Origin: Candidatus Aenigmatarchaeota archaeon
GTDB lineage: Archaea > Aenigmatarchaeota > Aenigmatarchaeia > QMZP01
NCBI GenBank assembly: GCA_030672315.1
Contig: DAOVGQ010000085.1
Coordinates: 1 to 18,643, forward strand
Direction: 5' to 3'
Length of the DNA stretch: 18,643 bases
Below are positions 12,409-18,643 of this stretch, in pieces. A program made the translations under genes and the position numbers. How positions within the stretch are numbered: position 1 is the first letter of the stretch; the number at the start of each line of letters is the position of its first letter. Below the pieces are notes generated by a model. It made no database searches. It saw only the letters and a list, made by a program, of their open reading frames with translations, and was not told the DNA's origin.

Positions 12409-13548
12409 GGGGCTTATCTTCCTCAGGGTCTCGACAGATTCCCTCAGGGCCTCCAGGGTGTATTCTATTTCATCCCTGGTGTTGTCCCTGCCAAGGCTCA
12501 TCCGGATGCTACCGTGGGCCTCCTCTGGCTTTAAGCCAATCGCCATCAGGACATGGCTTGGCTCCAGGGATTTGGAGGAGCATGCAGATCCTGTTGATGC
12601 GGCAATGCCCTTTAAATCAAGATGGACAAGGAGGGACTCCCCCTCTATATATCTGAAACAGAAGTGTGCAAGATTGCAGAGCCTTTGCTTTCTCGGGCCG
12701 TTCAGCCAGGAATCCTCTATCTCCAGGGCGCCGTCAATAAGCATGTCCCTGAGCCTGGTCATGTGTTTGATATGACTGTCCTTCATGATTTCCGCGGCCC
12801 TGGCAAAGCCCACGATACCAGGGACATTCACGGTCCCGCTCCTCAGGCCGAACTCGTGGCCACCGCCGTGCATGAGCGGCTCTATCTCAACGCCCCTCCT
12901 GACAAAGAGACCGCCCACCCCCTTGGGCCCGTAAATCTTGTGTGAGTTTACGGTCAGCAGGTCTATATTCTGCTTCTCCAGGTTTATCTCGGCCTTTGTG
13001 AAGCTCTGGCAGGCGTCTGTATGGAAATACACGCCCTTGTCATGGCAAATCTCTCCGATTCCCTTCAAATCCTGCAGTGTCCCGATTTCGTTGTTCGCGT
13101 GGATTATCGAAACAAGGACTGTGTCCTTCCTTATTGCCTTCTCCAGGTCGCTCAGGTTGACAAAGCCCTCCCTGTCTACAGGAAGGTACGTGACCTCGAA
13201 TCCCTGCCTCTCAAGCCACTTGCAGGAATTGAGCACGCAGTCGTGGTCTATTGCGCTTGTGATTATGTGTCTTCCCCTCTTCCTGTTCGCGAAGGCCACG
13301 CCCTTGAGGGCGAGGTTGTTTGACTCGGTTCCGCCGGAGGTGAAAGCCAGTCTGTGGTCCCTGGCCCTGACCTTCCTTGATATGGTCTCCCTGGATTTGG
13401 ACAGGGCCCTCTCGGCCTCCCGGCCGAGATGGTGGAGGGAGCTGGAATTTCCAAATCTCTCACCAAGGTAAGGAGACATGACCTTGATAACCTCGGGATC
13501 AACCCTGGTTGTTGCTGCATTGTCAAGATATATCCTGTCAGGTTTCAT
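12397..13548 (-). CDS. iscS: Cysteine desulfurase (NifS/IscS type)
   Basis: A PLP enzyme of 383 residues that converts cysteine to alanine and passes the sulfur as a persulfide to IscU. Visible sites: IYLDNAATT at the N-terminus; SGGTESNNLAL (phosphate loop); HANNEIGT; HTDACQS (D178, Q181); the PLP lysine K204 in NSHKIYGPKG; GLRSGTVNVPGIVGF; and the active-site cysteine C323 in ASTGSACSSKS, in a loop typical of the IscS/NifS group. The frame is open upstream to 13677, but the ATG at 13548 is correct: it has GAGGTG 6 nt upstream, overlaps the stop of the regulator gene (ATGA) and gives the canonical start MKPDRIYLDNAATT. The name nifS would fit equally well; no nitrogenase genes are nearby. 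Confidence 0.95.
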   Translation of the reverse strand: MKPDRIYLDNAATTRVDPEVIKVMSPYLGERFGNSSSLHHLGREAERALSKSRETISRKVRARDHRLAFTSGGTESNNLALKGVAFANRKRGRHIITSAIDHDCVLNSCKWLERQGFEVTYLPVDREGFVNLSDLEKAIRKDTVLVSIIHANNEIGTLQDLKGIGEICHDKGVYFHTDACQSFTKAEINLEKQNIDLLTVNSHKIYGPKGVGGLFVRRGVEIEPLMHGGGHEFGLRSGTVNVPGIVGFARAAEIMKDSHIKHMTRLRDMLIDGALEIEDSWLNGPRKQRLCNLAHFCFRYIEGESLLVHLDLKGIAASTGSACSSKSLEPSHVLMAIGLKPEEAHGSIRMSLGRDNTRDEIEYTLEALRESVETLRKISPFKG

Positions 13549-13841
13549 TTGCCGCACCTCACTGGGCAGTATTTTCTGACGTGCTTCTCGACTATTTCCA
13601 GCATCGGAATCGCGGTTTCCCTGTTGAGCGAATATACCCTCTGCTTGCCGTCCTGCTTCACATTCAGTATGTGGCATCTGCTCAGGTGGGCAAGGTTATG
13701 GGACACCGCGCTCTGCTCCCCGCCAATCCTTCTGGCAATCTCTGTCACGCTGAGGGGCCCATCCCTCAGGGCCATGATTATGCCGAACTTGGAACTGCTG
13801 GCAAAGTTCATGAAAAAGTTATTATATGACTTATATTTCAT
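13545..13841 (-). CDS. ArsR-type winged-helix regulator heading the Fe-S operon
   Basis: The 98-residue protein matches the ArsR/SmtB layout: helix FFMNFASSSKFGIIMALRDG, HTH (LSVTEIARRIGGEQSAVSHNLAHLSRCHIL), wing (NVKQDGKQRVYSL), and a C-terminal helix ending RKYCPVRCGK. Cysteines C56, C92 and C96 could ligate metal or an iron-sulfur cluster, which would make this the operon's sensor, in the place IscR holds in bacteria (inference). Its stop overlaps the desulfurase ATG, so the two are co-translated. A TTTATAAA box at 13864-13871 is 26 nt upstream of the ATG with no ribosome site, so the message is probably leaderless. Two copies of TTATATTTCA flank the start codon and are candidate operator half-sites for autoregulation. 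Confidence 0.85.
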   Translation of the reverse strand: MKYKSYNNFFMNFASSSKFGIIMALRDGPLSVTEIARRIGGEQSAVSHNLAHLSRCHILNVKQDGKQRVYSLNRETAIPMLEIVEKHVRKYCPVRCGK

Positions 13842-13871
13842 ATGAATTATATTTCAGGTAAACTTTATAAA
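13831..13871 (-). promoter_or_regulatory. Promoter and candidate operator of the Fe-S operon
   Basis: TTTATAAA (13864-13871) is the TATA box. TTATATTTCA occurs at 13831-13840 and again at 13847-13856, with a 16-bp period, and TTCATATGAA is a perfect palindrome at 13837-13846 covering the ATG. The repeats lie where transcription should start, as expected for a repressor site. Confidence 0.45.
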
Positions 13872-13944
13872 GGTTTTGGCCGGAAATCGATCAGTTCGGT
13901 CAAGGTCAGTGAAGTGTTTAAAAACTTTCTTACTGTTATAGATT

Positions 13945-14118
13945 ATGGAAAGTTACTTTGGATTGTTTGATAGGGGAGAATTAGTTTATGTTCTTTGTCT
14001 GTTTGAAGATCTGGGCAGTCTGCAGTAGTATGGAAAGGAGGGGCTAGAAATGAGAAGAATTGAAGAAGATGTTTATAGGGGATTTAAAGACAGGCATCAT
14101 TCAGAAGACAAAAAATAA
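13945..14118 (+). pseudogene. Short plus-strand reading frame interrupted by one in-frame TAG
   Basis: In the 302-bp gap between the Fe-S operon and the pilin-like operon, an ATG at 13945 opens a 27-codon frame (MESYFGLFDRGELVYV... ending GSLQ). This stops at TAG (14026-14028) and continues in the same frame for 29 codons (YGKEGLEMRRIEEDVYRGFK... ending SEDKK) to TAA at 14116. A TATA box TTTAAAAA at 13917-13924 is about 25 nt upstream of the ATG, the leaderless spacing seen elsewhere here. GGAGGGG 6 nt before an internal ATG (14050) could instead start a 22-codon peptide. Options are a decayed small gene, two tiny genes, or amber readthrough. TAG is an ordinary stop in several genes of this window, so readthrough is the least likely. 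Confidence 0.3.
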
Positions 14119-14125
14119 TCTTCTG
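14102..14125. terminator. Hairpin at the end of the short plus-strand frame
   Basis: CAGAAGA (14102-14108) and TCTTCTG (14119-14125) form a 7-bp stem around an A-rich loop that contains the TAA of the small frame. It lies between that frame and the 3' end of the convergent pilin-like operon (14144), where a terminator would be expected. Confidence 0.35.
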
Positions 14126-14143
14126 TTAAGTGACTAACCAGCC

Positions 14144-14869
14144 TTAGAACGGTATCAGGGCGAACTCGGGCACGAAGTCGCAGGCCCCGCCCATGCACCT
14201 TGCGAAGCTCGAGACAATCAGCCTGCAGGTCTCGACATCGGTGGTGTTGGAAATAAGGAGGCTCCCTTCATAGGTTACGTTGCAGACAAAGTCCTGGTTG
14301 TCTATTATGCTGTATTCTCCTGTCCCCAGGACATCAAACCTGTAGGTAACAATGCTGGAATTGGTCTCTGTGACCTCTCCCAGGCAGTCGTCTGATGTCC
14401 AGCACTCCCGGCAACGCTCATGTGTGGGGTCGCATGCGATTTCCGGGGGATGGCAGTCCTCATTTATGTACTCGAAGGAGGAATCGCCTGCCTGCTCGGT
14501 ATAGGTATAGCGGCAGGGAGTTGCCTCGCACCACCACCCCAGGCAGGGCTTGACCTCTTCCTCGATGATTTCCCCACCCTCATCAACCATCATATCGACC
14601 TCTTCCGGGCCCCCCTCGCCCTCTACAACAAAGCTTATGTTCCAGCAGGGCCTCCAGTGGACATGGCAGTTGCCTAAGGAGTCGCACACCACGCAGTCCT
14701 CCATGTACTCCATGCCGGGGTCTGCCCCTGGGTAGCGCTCTGTCACAAGGTCCCTTATCCGGGGCTCGTCCAGGACGATTGCATACCTCCAGATGCCCAG
14801 CATGTCCATGGCCATGAATATTATGAAGGTCAGAGTAATTATTCCCAGCAGGGTTGTCTTGCTTGGCAT
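14144..14869 (-). CDS. Cysteine-rich membrane-anchored extracellular protein
   Basis: A protein of 241 residues with one N-terminal membrane helix (MPSKTTLLGIITLTFIIFMA) and a Cys-rich ectodomain. Cysteines come in clusters (CVVCDSLGNC, PCLGWWCEATPC, CDPTHERCRECWTSDDC, RCMGGAC), so several disulfides are likely. It also has an acidic block (EEVDMMVDEGGEIIEEE) and N-glycosylation sequons. The Cys clusters do not match a zinc-binding family I know. The ATG at 14869 shares one base with the TGA of the upstream gene (TGATG), and GGAG lies 8 nt before it, so it is the third gene of a tightly coupled operon; an in-frame GTG at 14872 is less likely. It probably works at the cell surface with the two pilin-like proteins encoded upstream. 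Confidence 0.65.
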   Translation of the reverse strand: MPSKTTLLGIITLTFIIFMAMDMLGIWRYAIVLDEPRIRDLVTERYPGADPGMEYMEDCVVCDSLGNCHVHWRPCWNISFVVEGEGGPEEVDMMVDEGGEIIEEEVKPCLGWWCEATPCRYTYTEQAGDSSFEYINEDCHPPEIACDPTHERCRECWTSDDCLGEVTETNSSIVTYRFDVLGTGEYSIIDNQDFVCNVTYEGSLLISNTTDVETCRLIVSSFARCMGGACDFVPEFALIPF

Positions 14870-16101
14870 CACATCAGCTCCGTGAGGTTGTATCTGGCCG
14901 CGTTGGCGGTGTCGAGCCTGAACCAGTCATGGAGACCACGGACAGCCTGGCCGTTTATGGTCTCGTCAGAGAAGTACAGGTAGGCTATCGAGACCTGGTT
15001 TGTCTTGACACCCAGCTGCCTCTCCTGGAAGGCCAAAAGGTTCACAAAGGTCTCCATGCCCATATCAATTCCTGTAAGGTTCTCCTCAAGGCGCTCCATA
15101 ATGGAGGGCCCGCCTCCTGTTGCAAAGGGGGTGTAGTAGCCATGCTCTATAGCCTCGTATATGGGGAGCGACCAGATCCCGCCTGACTGGTTGTCTATAT
15201 TTATCTCGGTGTATCCTGACCACTGGACTGTCCTGTTCACAGAGTCCACTGCCCCTGTGGCCCCGACAAGGTGGCAGGTAACGGCAGGGATTCCAGAGGT
15301 CTCCCCCACTACCCCGGCAAAGCCAGTTATGACCGCGGCATCGTGGATGACAAGTATCTTGTCTGCCTTGTCCGGGTCGTCGTAGTCAAACGTGACCTCG
15401 CCTGAGCAGCTGCCGTAGCCAGAGCCCGAGGCCATCTTTATTGCATGGTACGGGTAGGGGTACGGAACAATGGAACGGCCCACGAATCCCATGGTATTAA
15501 CGGGGAATATCGGGTCTTCAATTCCCGCAAGGGATATCGTGGCCTCCTTGGTAATTCTCCTGCTTATTCTGCATATGTCAGAGTAGTCCGAGACATTGAT
15601 GTCAAGGACTGCAGTAAGCTTGGTGTTGAGGCCGTCAAGGTTTGTCACCACAGGGTTTCTGTAGCTTAAGTCTACATTGAAACCGAGCTCAAGGGCCTCT
15701 ATCTTGTCTATCCAGCCCTGAATGGTGTTGTTCTCCATGACAAAGACATACTCTCCATAGAGTGTCCCGTTGTTCATGAGCTCCTCCATTCTCTGGGTTG
15801 CGTTGTCCAAGGGCTCTCCCTCCTTTATCACATGGTTTGTGGCTGCCAGGAAGGCCCTCTTCCCTGATATGGACATGGCCTGTTCAAAGTCATTCTCTAT
15901 GCCCCTTTCCACCTCGTGGAGCTGGTCTGCCAGAACCTTCTCCAGGGAGCTGTACCTTATGTTCTGGGATTCTGTCACATAGTAGGCAATGAAGAGTATG
16001 ACAGGTATGGAGAGCAGTATGGCTATGAGGGAATATACCTGGGCCTTCCTAACATGGCTTCTTTCACTCCTAGTTACATTAACTCTTCTGGCTAGTTCCA
16101 T
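14869..16101 (-). CDS. Pilin-like protein with large ectodomain (second gene of operon)
   Basis: The 410-residue protein starts MELARRVNVTRSERSHVRKA; a basic leader with a RKAQ motif at about 18-21 is followed by the hydrophobic helix VYSLIAILLSIPVILFIAYYV, the N-terminal plan of archaeal type IV pilin-like proteins. After it come helical residues (SSLEKVLADQLHEVERGIENDFEQAM) and a beta-rich ectodomain with sequons, including DKILVIHDAAVITGFAGVVGETSGIPAVTCHLVGATG. The canonical acidic residue of pilins is absent, so prepilin processing is uncertain. The start is the ATG at 16101, not an in-frame GTG at 16131, because GGAGGT lies 6 nt upstream; it overlaps the previous gene by 10 nt. Context suggests a surface complex or pilus component. 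Confidence 0.65.
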   Translation of the reverse strand: MELARRVNVTRSERSHVRKAQVYSLIAILLSIPVILFIAYYVTESQNIRYSSLEKVLADQLHEVERGIENDFEQAMSISGKRAFLAATNHVIKEGEPLDNATQRMEELMNNGTLYGEYVFVMENNTIQGWIDKIEALELGFNVDLSYRNPVVTNLDGLNTKLTAVLDINVSDYSDICRISRRITKEATISLAGIEDPIFPVNTMGFVGRSIVPYPYPYHAIKMASGSGYGSCSGEVTFDYDDPDKADKILVIHDAAVITGFAGVVGETSGIPAVTCHLVGATGAVDSVNRTVQWSGYTEINIDNQSGGIWSLPIYEAIEHGYYTPFATGGGPSIMERLEENLTGIDMGMETFVNLLAFQERQLGVKTNQVSIAYLYFSDETINGQAVRGLHDWFRLDTANAARYNLTELM

Positions 16102-17987
16102 ACCCTTACCTCCATCTCCACAGGCCCCCACATGGTCGGGACACCGGAGACTGAGTTGACCTCGGTCTCTATGCTCGTTGCGACAGCATATTTCCCAAGG
16201 ACATCGTTAAGCCTTCTTATGGCATCGTCAAGTGCACCCTGCTCTGTCTCATTCACCAGACCGTAACCGACACTTGAGGGGATCCACAGGGCATACTCCA
16301 GGGATGACTCCGGAAGGATGTAGCAGTCTTCGCAAACATCATCGGTATTAATAAAATTATTGCCTGACTCATTGAAATATAAGGGGTCAATATATATTGA
16401 AGAGGGTATTGCCCTGGGGACAGGTGTTGTAAATATCAGCTGCGGACTGTCTCCCTCAGGCCACACCGAGATGTTCACGGTATTGCTGAAAAGCTGGGCA
16501 ACATGCTCAAATACCTTTTCCAGCACATTGCCGTCGAATGTTATGTTATAGAGCTTCGGGTTTTCAAGAGGGCCTCCCATGTTTTCAGAGAGAGTTACAT
16601 CCACGTATCCGTAATAAAGCTTCTCCCCCGGAACTTCATACTCGAACTCTATGTAGGATGAGCCATCGGGGTCAATTAGGGGATCTGAGTACAGGATTGT
16701 CTCGCCCTCCCCCTTAAAGTCATCGAACTGCCCCCACCAGGTGTTGGTTATTCTGTAATTCAGCTGGACAAGAATCCAGTTGGTCCCCTCTGAAGTCATG
16801 TTGGTGAAATTGTATGTCACGTCCACTATCCCACTTGGGGGTGCGTCGAATGAGGTGTAAAGGCTGTCATTGAAGTATATGTTGACATCATCCCTGTCAG
16901 CCACGTCGTCGATATCCTCTGCCCTTATGTGAACTGTGACGTTTCTTACTACAGCGTTCCTGGGTATGTAGAAAGGGACAAGCGCCCATACTCCGCTCTT
17001 CTCAAATCCAATCTTGTCCGACACGATATGATCGAAGTATACCCTTTGCTTCTCTATTGCAGAGGCGTTCTTAACCTCTTCTGTCTGGTGTGTTACCTCA
17101 AGCCTCATGCCCGGGTGTATGTGCGAATTGTAGACGTTGTTCTTGAATCTCAGGTAAATTTCGTTGTCGCCCGACACTATGACATCAGTAACTTCTGCTA
17201 TGCCGAATGCTCCAGTACCTGTCGACCTCGTATCCTCATGAATCCAATCAATCCTGTTCTTGACATTGTTCCCGTTGATAAAGAGGTTCTCAAACTCGTC
17301 CGCACTAGCTCCGTAGTGGACTGAAATATAGAAGGTCGCATTGATTATCTGCGTGGCATTTAGATTGAACCTTTTCCATACCTCAAGCTTTCCTCCCACG
17401 TTTCCCGCACCCTCTATGTGAAAGGGAAAGACATCTGTGGTGTTCTTCTTTATCTTAGATGCCCATGCCCTGGCCAGGTAGCCCTCCACAGGCTCCCCCC
17501 TCTGGATTCCCGAGACTATGGTGGAGAGCCTGGCCAGGTAGCTCCCCTCATCAGGGCCTCTCTGGTAGATTGTGTCGTCTCCCAGAACAACCATGTAGTT
17601 GCAGCTTGCAGGTAGGGTGCTGTTCAGTATCTGGCCTGTTATGTTTGATGCATAATCCTGCATCGTGGCATTGTCAGTTGCCCAGAAGGAGCCCAGTATG
17701 TCCAGGAGGCTCTTGTCCAGGTCCTCCTGGGTCAGGATGCCAGTGTCCTGGTAGTACTGTATGACCTCAAAGTCCTGGAGCTGCTCCATGCGGGCGTTCT
17801 CCAGGAGCATGAGTGTGTCCTTTCCCATGTGGTAGAGTCTCTGGTACCTGAGCTCAGGGGCGTAATAGGTCATGGAGAGACCGCCCAGGAACATCACAAG
17901 GGTGAGTATCAGGCCTATGGCTATTATCGCGTCCAGGGACAGCAGGAATCCCCTCATGGTATGGTTATGTTGGTCAACCTTGGCCAT
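16092..17987 (-). CDS. Pilin-like protein with very large ectodomain (first gene of operon)
   Basis: The 631-residue protein has a short charged N-terminus (MAKVDQHNHTMRG) followed by FLLSLDAIIAIGLILTLVMF, a class III-like signal in which G13 would precede the cleavage site and D19 could replace the usual Glu. The ectodomain of about 590 residues holds a helical stretch (APELRYQRLYHMGKDTLMLL...), repeated beta-sandwich-like segments with sequons (NATFYISVHYG..., NVTVHIRAEDID..., YYGYVDVTLSEN...) and a CEDC pair near the C-terminus. The ATG at 17957 is an alternative start. A TATA-like element (CTAATAAA on the plus strand, 18011-18018) is about 27 nt upstream. It is the first gene of the three-gene operon. 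Such oversized pilin-like proteins are known in uncultured archaea; function unknown. Confidence 0.68.
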   Translation of the reverse strand: MAKVDQHNHTMRGFLLSLDAIIAIGLILTLVMFLGGLSMTYYAPELRYQRLYHMGKDTLMLLENARMEQLQDFEVIQYYQDTGILTQEDLDKSLLDILGSFWATDNATMQDYASNITGQILNSTLPASCNYMVVLGDDTIYQRGPDEGSYLARLSTIVSGIQRGEPVEGYLARAWASKIKKNTTDVFPFHIEGAGNVGGKLEVWKRFNLNATQIINATFYISVHYGASADEFENLFINGNNVKNRIDWIHEDTRSTGTGAFGIAEVTDVIVSGDNEIYLRFKNNVYNSHIHPGMRLEVTHQTEEVKNASAIEKQRVYFDHIVSDKIGFEKSGVWALVPFYIPRNAVVRNVTVHIRAEDIDDVADRDDVNIYFNDSLYTSFDAPPSGIVDVTYNFTNMTSEGTNWILVQLNYRITNTWWGQFDDFKGEGETILYSDPLIDPDGSSYIEFEYEVPGEKLYYGYVDVTLSENMGGPLENPKLYNITFDGNVLEKVFEHVAQLFSNTVNISVWPEGDSPQLIFTTPVPRAIPSSIYIDPLYFNESGNNFINTDDVCEDCYILPESSLEYALWIPSSVGYGLVNETEQGALDDAIRRLNDVLGKYAVATSIETEVNSVSGVPTMWGPVEMEVRVWN

Positions 17988-18064
17988 TGATATATAATTA
18001 ATTAACAGGCCTAATAAAGCAGGCTCATCTAAATGCTTATAAGTTTAGAATCCAAGAGAAGAGC
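17988..18064. promoter_or_regulatory. Divergent promoter region
   Basis: Two TATA boxes lie back to back: CTAATAAA at 18011-18018, serving the leftward pilin-like operon 27 nt away, and CTTATAAG at 18036-18043, serving the rightward gene about 26 nt away. Neither start has a clear ribosome site, so both messages are probably leaderless. TTAATTAATTA near 17996-18004 adds an A/T-rich symmetry next to the leftward start. Confidence 0.5.
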
Positions 18065-18643
18065 ATGGATTTAAAGAATTTTCTTCACAAGACCTTTGGG
18101 AAGGACCTGTTCACCCACCTCAAGAGCAACGAGATTTATGAGGAGAGGGTAAGGGCCGAGAAGGGGATAGAAAGGATATCCGATGAGATAAAGACCATCC
18201 AGGACAAGATAAGGACGCTCATGCTTGAGAGCAAGGGCCAGCCAAACACCCTGAAGCTCCTCAATGTCTCCAAGATAAAGGCACTGAGGCTTGAGAGCAA
18301 TGCAAAGCAGCAGGAGGCAGAGGATCACCTCAAGCATCTCCAGCTCCTTCTTCTTCTTGAGGCCATGAAGGAGCACCACAAGGCAGAGGAGCACAGCGAG
18401 GTTGTAGAGAAGATCCTGAACTCTGACGTAGAGAGTCTCAACCAGCTACTCTTTGACACCGATGTGAAAGAGGCCATGGAAGAGGGCAAGATGGATGCAG
18501 TCAAGGAGAAGCTCGCAAGGGTCTTTGCCAGGGAGGACATCCCCATGGACAAGGAGTCCCAGGACATACTCAAGGCCATAGAAGACCTGGAGAGGGTGGA
18601 CGAGGAGACTGCCCTGAGGATGGCAGGCCAGAGGGCCAGGGAG
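18065..18643 (+). CDS. Helical coiled-coil protein, N-terminal part (cut by window edge)
   Basis: The frame from the ATG at 18065 is open to the window end: 193 codons with no stop. It begins MDLKNFLHKTFGKDLFTHLK and is almost entirely helical and charged: a coiled-coil-like first part (EERVRAEKGIERISDEIKTIQDKIRTLML), VSKIKALRLESNAKQQEAEDHLKHLQLLLLLEAMKEHH, and later acidic helices (LNQLLFDTDVKEAMEEGKM, SQDILKAIEDLERVDEETAL). No Cys, signal peptide or membrane segment. The helical KIKAL...AKQQ...LKHLQ..LLLLEAM pattern weakly recalls ESCRT-III/Snf7-type helices, but I cannot establish that. Strong purine bias and AAG/GAG codons match the other plus-strand genes. Its own TATA box implies transcription divergent from the pilin-like operon. 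Confidence 0.6.
   Translation, partial: MDLKNFLHKTFGKDLFTHLKSNEIYEERVRAEKGIERISDEIKTIQDKIRTLMLESKGQPNTLKLLNVSKIKALRLESNAKQQEAEDHLKHLQLLLLLEAMKEHHKAEEHSEVVEKILNSDVESLNQLLFDTDVKEAMEEGKMDAVKEKLARVFAREDIPMDKESQDILKAIEDLERVDEETALRMAGQRARE

Noticed and set aside
12938..13471. Long plus-strand reading frame (177 codons) opposite the cysteine desulfurase
   Set aside because: It is fully antisense to iscS, whose catalytic motifs are unambiguous; the product is low-complexity and has no promoter or ribosome site.
13549..13677. N-terminal extension of the cysteine desulfurase by 43 residues
   Set aside because: The extension is a shadow of the regulator gene in another frame; GAGGTG and the ATGA overlap support the start at 13548.

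Overview
The window looks like a piece of an archaeal chromosome. Reasons: genes are preceded by TATA boxes (TTTATAAA, TTTATTAA and similar) placed about 25-28 nt upstream of the start codon; internal operon genes use GGAGGT/GGTG ribosome sites; Arg and Ile are mostly AGG and ATA; and the window encodes typically archaeal families (DUF373 membrane protein, a PGF-pre-PGF surface protein, pilin-like proteins with a short charged leader). Gene content and many small membrane/winged-helix proteins recall uncultured DPANN-type archaea, but no marker gene settles the lineage. Nearly all genes are on the minus strand, so they read right to left.

Layout. 1-3756: N-terminus of a UPF0182 membrane protein, an unknown protein built from an internal duplication, an exported DUF192 protein, two tiny plus-strand membrane proteins, and a lipoprotein with a degenerate PHP-like fold. 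3760-6027: a 755-aa glycosylation-rich surface protein, translationally coupled to the lipoprotein. 6028-8611: an accessory island. Two imperfect inverted arms (6248-6423 and 8367-8519), each ending in an AT-rich tract, enclose a two-TM protein, a catalytic-domain-only tyrosine recombinase and a small winged-helix protein; a possible plus-strand RNA lies between the last two.

8612-11242: a DUF373 membrane protein, an unknown two-domain protein and a membrane-anchored winged-helix protein. 11321-13841: an iron-sulfur assembly operon read leftwards as ArsR-like regulator, cysteine desulfurase, IscU scaffold, DUF1858 protein and a small Cys-containing membrane protein. 13862-14143: a gap with a short plus-strand reading frame interrupted by one in-frame TAG. 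14144-17987: a three-gene overlapping operon of pilin-like or anchored extracellular proteins. 18065-end: start of a divergent coiled-coil protein.

The most distinctive structure is the inverted-repeat-bounded recombinase module in the middle. It may be an invertible or mobile unit, or a replication/regulatory island. The sequence shows the repeats and the enzyme; the activity is inference.
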